In this document: positions 57,301 through 64,000 of the stretch, piece after piece
How positions within the stretch are numbered: the first letter of the stretch is position 1
How the letters are laid out: the number at the start of each line of letters is the position of its first letter
Assembly: GCF_902167145.1 (NCBI RefSeq)
Contig: NC_050100.1
Span: 213,398,081 to 213,462,080 of the forward strand
From: Zea mays
Taxonomy: Eukaryota; Streptophyta; Magnoliopsida; Poales; Poaceae
DNA: 64,000 nucleotides
Direction: 5' to 3'
The notes under the pieces: generated by a model
What the model was told of the DNA's origin: nothing
Seen by the model: only the letters and a program-made list of their open reading frames with translations
The model's database searches: none
Translations under genes and position numbers: made by a program

Positions 57301-58330
57301 CTACGCTTGCCCCCTAGTACTGGAGGCTGTGATGGTCACCTTTAGGGTCTCCCCTCCATCGGGAGTCTTCTCGGCTACCACTTTTCTGCAAGAAACTTTA
57401 TGATCCTCATCGGCCTTTTTAGAATTGCCGATGATTGCCTCTTTGCCTTTGCTTTTATCGGCTGTGTTTGGCCGAACTAGGACTTTCTTGCCCTCAAAGT
57501 CGATCACGTTCATTGGAAAGGGCTCTGTATCCACCTGCATTTCCTGAAATTTCAATCGTTCCTCATTAATGGCCGATTGAATCTGTCGTCGGAATACATT
57601 ACAATCATTAGTGGCATGAGAAAATGAGTTATGCCACTTGCAGTACGCACGACGTTTTAGCTCGTCGGCGGATGGAACAGTGTGATTTATTTTAATATTG
57701 CCATTTTTGAGTAATTCATCAAATATTTTATCACACTTACCAACATTAAACGTAAACTTAACCTCCTCTTGCCGTTTCTTTTGAACCGGCTGCAAGGAGG
57801 AACAGGCCGAAGATTTGGCCTGTTTTGGCCAAACCATTTCAGCAGCATATACTTCTGCTGATTCGTCATCTGAGCTACTTTGGTCGCATTCTACTATATG
57901 TACGTTGTGACGCATTGCTTTAGCAGTTTCTTTGCTCCGGCTTTCGCAAGCCAAAGCCCTCTGGTGTAACTGTGCTAGTGTAAAAAATTGGATGCCTTCT
58001 AATCTCTCTTTTAAATAATATCGTAGACCATTAAAGGCTAATCCTACTAGCTGTTTTTCCGCTAAATGAATTTGAAAGCATCGGTTTCTTGTATCGCGGA
58101 ATCTCCGGATGTAATCATTAACCGATTCGTCTTTTGTCTGTCGCAATGACACTAAATCTACCAAATCCAATTCATAATCACCGGAGAAAAAATGATCATG
58201 AAATTTTTGTTCTAGATCCCCCCATGATGAAATGGAATTAGGAGGCAAAGTGGCATACCATGCAAACGCGGTTCCTGTTAGCGATAATGAAAATAAACGT
58301 ACGCGAAATGCCTCTGTGTTTTTCCCCATG
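57301..58330 (-). pseudogene. Gypsy gag, N-terminally truncated
   Basis: Gag capsid region with VRLFSLSLTGTAFAWYATLP, LEQKFHDHFFSG and VNDYIRRFRDTRNRCF, typical of gypsy gag, and YCKWHNSFSHATNDCNVF further on. A TAG at 57301-57303 separates it from the next part of the same frame. The frame appears to continue to 58467, but beyond about 58330 it reads antisense through duplicated DUF26 sequence, so the apparent N-terminus is spurious. Confidence 0.85.
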
Positions 58331-58403
58331 ATTTCGTCTAGTCCACGTGGTCGCCGCCGGTTTATTCTTCCCCTCCTTGGCTTATGCCTCACTTGCCATA
58401 TAG
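58330..58403 (+). pseudogene. DUF26 gene remnant (last codons)
   Basis: Encodes the same C-terminal FRLVHVVAAGLFFPSLAYAS... and stop (58401-58403) as the gene at 16212-17045, without nucleotide change in this stretch. The other roughly 250 codons are missing because the sequence to the left is gypsy gag. Confidence 0.9.
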
Positions 58404-61121
58404 GTATTGTTGCACCGTGCGGTGATGTTGAGACTGGAGCAGTAGCTATGCTGTGTTTTGTCATCATGCTTGAGATTTACAGCTCAGTTTTTGCTCTTGT
58501 GCTCAAACTCAAATGGTGTTCATGTAGCTTAACTCTGTCTCTTTCTTTCTCAAGTCTTATAACTGTAAATTTCTTACGTCGTATGCATGCAAACTATGCT
58601 AAATCATGTATAAGTAATCTTTTTACTACAGCTTACCACCATTATTAATCTTATGATCCAGGGGCGGAGCTAGAGTCATTTGTGAGTGTCATCTGACACC
58701 GGTGGATCTTAGAAAACCAGTAAAGAAGCAGTAAAATGTAATGTTTACTGCTTTGTAGTGCAGATGATCCTATCCTGTTATAGTGATGACACCGACAGTG
58801 TTGTTGGCTGGCTTCGCCCCCGATCTTATCTTACGTTTCATGAGGTCTGATGCCGTTCTACTGCAGATCAGAATTTGCAGCAGCTTTGGCTATCCATGCA
58901 ATTTACCTACCAAGAAGTTTGGCAAGATGATCTCTCCGAGATTATCACTGATGTAGGGTGACAGTACCATGAGGCGCCCAGATCATCTGGCCTATCGCTA
59001 ACCACATCCAAAACTAAAGCAGAGTCTGAAAACATTCGGATACTAGTAATGTGAGTATACCTGCACTGCGAGTACCCTGATTGAGATGGGTTAGAGCTTG
59101 TTTGACCACACTTCAATGTTCAGTCTACTACATATAAGGAGGTGCGGATTGAGATCTTGTTTAGATGTCCATCAGCTAGCTGCATGTGTTCAGCGGTTTG
59201 GTGTGAAATCTAAACTAAATTCACACATGAATGAACTAAGGTCAATATCTGGACATACAACAAGTCCTAAGATAGAAAATTAACTAGCGTTCCACCTGAT
59301 TAAGATGGATTAGAGTGCAGGCAGCCGAATGGAGACTTAAGTGGATAGAGAAAACATACGTGTGTACTTGTTTACAAAACCCAGTAGTGCTAATACTTGG
59401 TTTTGAGGGCAGCAAGGCCACATATACTGATCCTGGTCGTCTCAGCGGCTCATCATGCATGCCGCGCCCAAAGTCACTATGGGACAGCAGGCACAGCACG
59501 AGCGATGAAAAGAGCTTTAGTTTAGTTTTGCCTGCCTTTATCTTTTGCTCGGAGCGAGCTTTGTTTTTTCTCTGTAGCTTTCGATGTGGACTCGCTTTTT
59601 CTTTTTCTTTTTGGTCCAGCTGAGTTCTAGTATATCTGGGAGTGGATTCAAATGATTCAGCTTTTGCGTGGCTAGAATTGTGAAACGATCAAACGAAGGG
59701 ATAGCTGCGTGTTGGTTGCTTTCGTTTGCTTTTTGATGTTCTCTGGTAGGTGCAGCATTGAGCCTCTTTCGTTAATTAATTACTAGGTTAGCTTGTTGAT
59801 GCTACTTGGGAAAAGGTTAGTGTTAACTACTCTCTTTTTACAAATCTAGTTAAACTTGAGAGAGTTTGTCCGACACAGATGAATCTATAGCGACAACTAT
59901 ATTTCAGAACGGATGAATTGTTTCTCTACCACTTGTGTTCGAGTTCCGAAAGTGAAGGTGAGTAGTACTCGCCATCATCATCAGCTTCATGGCGGCAGTT
60001 AGTACGTAGTAGCTCCATCTACTACTACCTGAATCGCCTCGTTGAGAATGAGAAGAGCTGTTCTGCCGGTGGACCTTCTCTGAATTTTCACAGTTTCCTG
60101 CAGATCATTGTACTCCTGCACCAGTTCTGGTTTGCAGGAGTGCAGAGTGAGCTCGTCCTTATAGCTCCTTTGAAATGCTGCAGACATAGAGGCTGTGGTT
60201 CGTTGCAAGGTTTGGTGTGGCAGTTAGATATGATTGGATCAACCGGCCGGGCAGTGGCTTTTGCTCGGACGCCGCCTTTGCTTTGCCTGCCGACTGTGGT
60301 TGTTGCTGCTATCATTCCGGACTCCTTTTGGGTCTCGTAAATGGTCAAAAGAAGGAGCACCAGCGACGTGCATCGCCGGGGACAAGCTAAAAGACTGCAC
60401 TGCACTTCCCGGTGCTTGTTGTCAATTTGCCCAGAGATCCCAGGGTCCATACTGACAACACAGGATACTTGGACATCTTCGTGAGACAGTGCATAGGTGG
60501 GCCGGGTTCTAAGTATGATGATGGTGTTGGGCCCTGCTTCGTGGGAACGCCTTCATTTGCAACTGAGACCTAACCTTAACGGCGAAGAAAACCTCCCACT
60601 TATATGCTTCGCCAGTTCGCCTGCTCATCTGTCTCATCTCATCTCATCTCCACGAGTTATCTTCGTCTCAAACGAAAGCAATCCACAGATACAAAATAAT
60701 GTCGAAAAAACATTTATTTATTCGAACTGCTATAACTTTAATCTATAGAAATAAAATATTATAGAAACCGTAGTCATACCTAGATTAAACCCGCAAACAA
60801 CAAAACCTTCATTTCCTTCGGTCTCCACGCGTCTAGAGCTCTGCTCTGACCGGAGACCGGACCCGTACACGAGGATCTCAGTGGTCGGCACCAAATTTGG
60901 CGTGCCCACCTGCGCATCCGTCCTCATTATGGCCAACAGAGTCCAGCCAAATCCGGCAGCCATTTGACATTTTGGCTAGCGCTACACAGTTATACGGTAG
61001 AGTGCATCCAATAGTTAAGCCAAATTATTGAACCATTTAATTTTTATCGGTTCTGACACAGTTTTTAATGCATTGGCTCTCACACGATTTATAGTTTTTG
61101 ATCCTTAATAATTTACGGGCT
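58330..61121 (+). repeat. Segmental duplication, copy 2
   Basis: Matches 16972-19621, 20848-20917 and 50875-51048 in order, without the MITE, either hAT-like element or any LTR element. It begins inside the last DUF26 codons at the gypsy breakpoint. The match ends at about 61121 only because copy 1 is interrupted there by a gypsy LTR. Small differences from copy 1 include extra bases near 58786-58800 and an 18-base loss near 51000 relative to copy 1. Confidence 0.92.
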
Positions 61122-61620
61122 AAGTATGAGTCGTGAATTTTAATCCAAAACCTAACCCAAATCCAAAAAAGACTGACTCAACCTAAAAACACTGACCCTA
61201 CGTGTCCAATCAGAAACCATGGGCTAACCCGATTATGCCAAACAACCTATAATCCGATCTTGATTTAACTTGAACTTCGAACAGGTCTACCGTACTGTAC
61301 ACCCATGTCTCAGGCTCAGCCACTGGGCACTGGGTTCCTTACGTGTCGTCTGCGTCACAGCCAATCAAACTTGGCACTGCCTACGCCGCGTCCACCAAGA
61401 GCCTCTCGTAGCCTCCCTTAAATCCGCAGCCTAAGCCCCATAGACCCATCCCACGCAACACCTTAGCGACCCACCGCCCTCCTCTCCGCTCCCCTCGGTA
61501 AAGCCGAAATCCCTCCCCCACATCGCACGGCGTACCCGATCTCCAAATCGCCCCCCTTCCCAAACCCTCTTCTTCCCCCTTCCCGTGCTCGACCCAGATC
61601 GAGGGCTCGATCCGTCGGCC
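61122..61620. other. Upstream region of the BAP31-like gene
   Basis: Unique sequence between the duplication and the start codon. No TATA box or mobile element is recognised. The last 180 bases are C/T-rich and probably contain the 5' UTR. Confidence 0.4.
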
Positions 61621-62019
61621 ATGGCGCTGGAGTGGGTGGTGCTGGGCTACGCGGCGGGCGCGGAGGCGATCATGCTGCTGCTGCTGACGCTGCCGGGGCT
61701 GGACGGCCTGCGCCGGGGCATGATCTCCGTGGTGCGGAGCGCGCTGAAGCCCATGATGTCGGTGGTGCCCTTCTGCCTCTTCCTGCTCATGGACATCTAC
61801 TGGAAGTACGAGACGCGCCCCACCTGCGACGACGAGCACGCCTGCACCCCCTCCGAGCACCTCCGCCACCAGAAGTCCATCATGAAGTCGCAGCGGAACG
61901 CGCTCCTCATCGCCGCCGCGCTGCTCCTCTACTGGATCCTCTTCTCCGTCACCCAGCTCGTCGTCAGGCTCGAGCAGATGCAGCAGCGCGTCGACAAGCT
62001 CAGGAAGCGCGACGACTGA
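61621..62019 (+). CDS. BAP31-like ER membrane protein
   Basis: 132-residue intronless protein resembling the short plant B-cell-receptor-associated-31-like family, ER proteins thought to help sort or retain membrane cargo. It starts MALEWVVLGYAAGAEAIMLL, as plant homologues do. Three hydrophobic segments lie at about 4-25, 44-61 and 93-115. Between the last two is the loop WKYETRPTCDDEHACTPSEH with two cysteines, then MKSQRNALL. A short charged amphipathic tail (RLEQMQQRVDKLRKRDD) ends the protein; no KKxx retrieval signal is present. The start ATG lies in the strong context GGCCATGGCG. Codon use is very GC-rich, normal for such grass genes. Function beyond family resemblance is inference. 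Confidence 0.88.
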   Translation: MALEWVVLGYAAGAEAIMLLLLTLPGLDGLRRGMISVVRSALKPMMSVVPFCLFLLMDIYWKYETRPTCDDEHACTPSEHLRHQKSIMKSQRNALLIAAALLLYWILFSVTQLVVRLEQMQQRVDKLRKRDD

Positions 62020-62408
62020 TGGATCCGCATCCATCCGGTGGGCTCGTTCTTCCTCTGCCTGCCTTGTGTTCCTGCTTTATGTTGTGGTGCTGATGTTTTA
62101 GATCTCGGATCGTAATTTGAGACCTGCTGGTAGCATCTGCTTCCTTTGCCTTGCCGTCTTCAGATAAAAAAGAACAGCGCTCTTGGAAACGATGATAATG
62201 TTTAGGATGTTTGGACGAATGGTATCTGTCGTAATTGATGTCTTCATCCATGAATTGGTTGGTGTCACTGAATGTACACTGAGATATTGGTTAATAGCTA
62301 CTAGTGCTGTTTTTATCATGTGATTATGCCCATGCTGTAATGAGTTAGTTCTTGTTTGTAATAAGATGACATTAGAGGTCGGATTTTATATCTTGCCTAA
62401 AAATAAGC
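62020..62408 (+). other. 3' UTR and downstream of BAP31-like gene
   Basis: AT-rich sequence after the stop codon, likely 3' UTR for the first 250-350 bases. No separate gene or repeat is evident. Confidence 0.5.
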
Positions 62409-63600
62409 TCCGAATTGGAAGCTAGTTGTTCTTATCGCGAGGTCGGCACGCCATGGTCCCAAACAAAGCCCAAGGCAGTGAATCATGAGCCAGTCCAACT
62501 GAGCACTGGTACTCATGCTCATTCTGTATAAAAGAGATTAGCCTGAATGGCTCCCAATGTACAGAAAGTGCCTGAAGGATAGGGCGCTGGAGTATGTGAG
62601 GATGGCCACTGCTTTGTACAGAAACTTGACAAAAGGCCTGAGTGTGATTCAAAGGGATAAATCCTGCCTAGCTAGAGAGTGGGCAGCGAGATTTTGGGTT
62701 CTAGAAACCTTGGAGTTGAAGTCCCGAGTGAGAAGTTTCATCCTCCAATCTAGTAGAGTATTTTGGCTTGCTCCATTGAGGTAAGTGGCCAGGCTCTGGT
62801 CGTCTGTTAGAAAATCTTTAAGATCAAAATTCAACCGTGAAGCCATCCTTGCCTCTAAGGACAAAGCTGCTGCTCCTGCCATGATCACTGAGTAGATGGT
62901 GGTGGTAGATGAGATGCCTGTATGAAGATTGAACCCAGGGGTAAGTGGTGGGGTTTGATGAATACAACTCCCAGGTGCATCTGTAAAGCATATAGACCCA
63001 GGCACAGGCAGTGATGCCGGGATTGGGAATTGGGATTGAGTAGCGCCGTGGCCGCTCCGGCCCAGAGTGTATCGAAGTGTATGCGCTGATTGGTTTGTCT
63101 GCCTCTGTTGTGAGTTTGTTCCTGCGTGGTAAAAATACGTACCTTGTTATTGGTAGATGGCTCGTTGATGGAGTGCATTGGATTGGTGGTCCTCCTGAAG
63201 ACTACATTGCTGACTGGTTGTGTCATTGTGTGTGATGAGAGATCTTCCAGAACTTGTGCTGAAGTATATGTTCCTGCATAAGACAAATTAGAGTTTTGAT
63301 CAGGTAGGTGCTTACCCCCAAGGTTTTGTGTCCATTGGTTTCTTCAGAATGAGCTGCGTTGTTGACTGCTATATGTGCGGCTATTTTCATTATGAACTTG
63401 CACAACTGTCCAAGATTTTGGAATTGAATCTCTTGTCGTTTCTGGCTTTCCAAATGTACCGAATCATCAGGAGTATATGGTTGGATCAGAGCTGCAAAAA
63501 TTTCCTGGACTCCATCTTGTTCCTGAGGGAGGTTAGTAGTACGTAGAAGAGGGATAGAAGAAAATGAGTAAAATGTATCAGCACTAATTGAACTTGACAT
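62409..63600 (-). pseudogene. Probable LINE 3' fragment (RNase H-like)
   Basis: The minus-strand frame 63005-62649 has CFTDAPGS, MAGAAALSLEARMASRLNFD, TDDQSLATYLNG and a final NLAAHSLARQ. This pattern matches the RNase H-like (RVT_3) domain at the end of plant LINE ORF2, with an Asp after CFT and the AH.LA.Q close. A further frame 63600-63223, with SQKRQEIQFQNLGQLCKFIM, resembles the part just upstream in such elements. The frames are not continuous and no poly(A) tail or target duplication was found, so it is a decayed fragment. Confidence 0.55.
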
Positions 63601-63763
63601 GTTGTGTCACTTGGATCTTGAACTTAAAAAAACAGAAAAACAGGTCCTAAACTAAAAAACAGGAAAACATGTCTTAAACTTGATGGACCTATGCAAAATC
63701 ATCCAAAAATTGGATATCAGGATATGCATCATTTTCCAGCACGTTCGCCTGTGGCTAAAGGCT

Positions 63764-64000
63764 AAGGCTGTCTCCAGCAACGTACTCTAAATTTCATCCC
63801 CTAAAGGAATATTCTTTGTCCTTTACAGCACACTCTAAAAGATTACATCCTCTATATCTTCGTCATCTCCAACAACGTCCTCTAAATTTCATCCTCTATA
63901 TCTCATCGTTCGTATTTTCACCGACCACTATTATCAGAAAATTTTAAATCTATATTTATCCACACATTTTTAACTAATTTAAATATTACAAATTGTTTTT
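63764..64000. mobile_element. Possible MITE, cut by the window end
   Basis: Preceded by TAA, the sequence ggctgtctccagcaacg followed by repeats of ctctaaatttcatcc and catcctctatatc looks like the left end of a Tourist-type MITE. The right end is outside the window. Region 63601-63763 shows nothing recognisable. Confidence 0.4.

Larger units (their letters stand above)
51049..58330 (-). mobile_element. Gypsy element lacking its 5' LTR
   Basis: Minus-strand gypsy retrotransposon: 3' LTR 51049-51705, polypurine tract 51706-51724, pol, protease and gag up to about 58330. There it is cut and joined to copy 2 of the DUF26 3' end. The left flank ctaag (51044-51048) matches the uninterrupted sequence gggctaagtatgag in copy 2 at about 61111-61124, so this was the insertion site. 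The 5' LTR, PBS and gag N-terminus are missing. Coding frames are long but have in-frame stops and one frameshift. Confidence 0.9.

Noticed and set aside
16972..58330. Simple 41-kb tandem duplication model
   Set aside because: Copy 2 lacks the gypsy, the Huck-like nest and the DNA elements and shows their empty sites, so the duplication predates them and was not a duplication of the present 41 kb.
58331..58467. N-terminal extension of the minus-strand gypsy gag frame
   Set aside because: This stretch is the complement of the duplicated DUF26 3' end, identical to 16973-17109; the reading frame is open by chance.
61381..62034. 217-codon minus-strand frame opposite the BAP31-like gene
   Set aside because: No domain and it shadows a well-supported membrane protein on the plus strand.
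1..64000. tRNA and rRNA genes
   Set aside because: No cloverleaf-like or rRNA-like sequence was noticed by eye; tRNA-complementary matches are only the retroelement primer-binding sites. A tRNAscan run would be decisive.

Overview
This is a grass nuclear genomic window. Extreme LTR-retrotransposon nesting, GC-rich compact exons and the particular LTR families point to maize (Zea) or a very close relative. Family names such as Huck-like and Opie/Ji-like are recalled resemblances, not search results. I see three host genes: a CC-NB-ARC-LRR immune receptor (11788-14857, one intron), a secreted two-domain DUF26 protein of plasmodesmata-located-protein type (16212-17045), and a small BAP31-like ER membrane protein (61621-62019). 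Almost everything else is transposable element.

Layout. 1-10370: a decayed minus-strand LINE (ORF1, endonuclease, reverse transcriptase) broken by a solo gypsy-type LTR (2258-3646, TSD GTAAT) and by a 3'-truncated copia element (about 4800-8039). 10371-17045: gene island with the NLR and DUF26 genes. 16972-51048: copy 1 of a duplicated DUF26 3' end plus flank. It is inflated by a Stowaway-like MITE (17380-17462), a hAT-like element (19622-20847) and a second hAT-like element (20918-50874). The second hAT element holds a solo LTR (20927-21594, TSD GATGG) and a complete Huck-like gypsy element (21784-50554, TSD ACTGT). Inside the Huck-like element sit a solo LTR (26099-28495, TSD ACGGA), a young intact copia element (32251-41151, TSD CAAAG) and a 3.9-kb solo LTR (44383-48267, TSD GCGAG), which itself carries a Tourist-like MITE (46095-46398). 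51049-58330: a minus-strand gypsy element that retains its 3' LTR, pol and gag but has lost its 5' LTR. 58330-61121: copy 2 of the DUF26 3' end and flank, which shows the empty site of all three DNA elements found in copy 1. 61621-62019: BAP31-like gene. 62409-63600: probable LINE RNase-H fragment. About 63764 to the end: start of a probable MITE.

History and function. The nested target-site duplications give an insertion order. Duplication came first, then the DNA elements and the minus-strand gypsy in copy 1, then Huck-like, then its internal elements. The innermost copia has LTRs differing by only 8 transitions and both of its ORFs are open. A deletion with short microhomology probably removed the 5' part of the minus-strand gypsy and nearly all of a second DUF26 gene. 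The most striking unexplained signal is a palindromic array built on GGAC-N-GTCC. It recurs in at least four different LTR families of both copia and gypsy type, mostly 50-560 bp upstream of their TATA boxes, and also inside one gypsy coding region.
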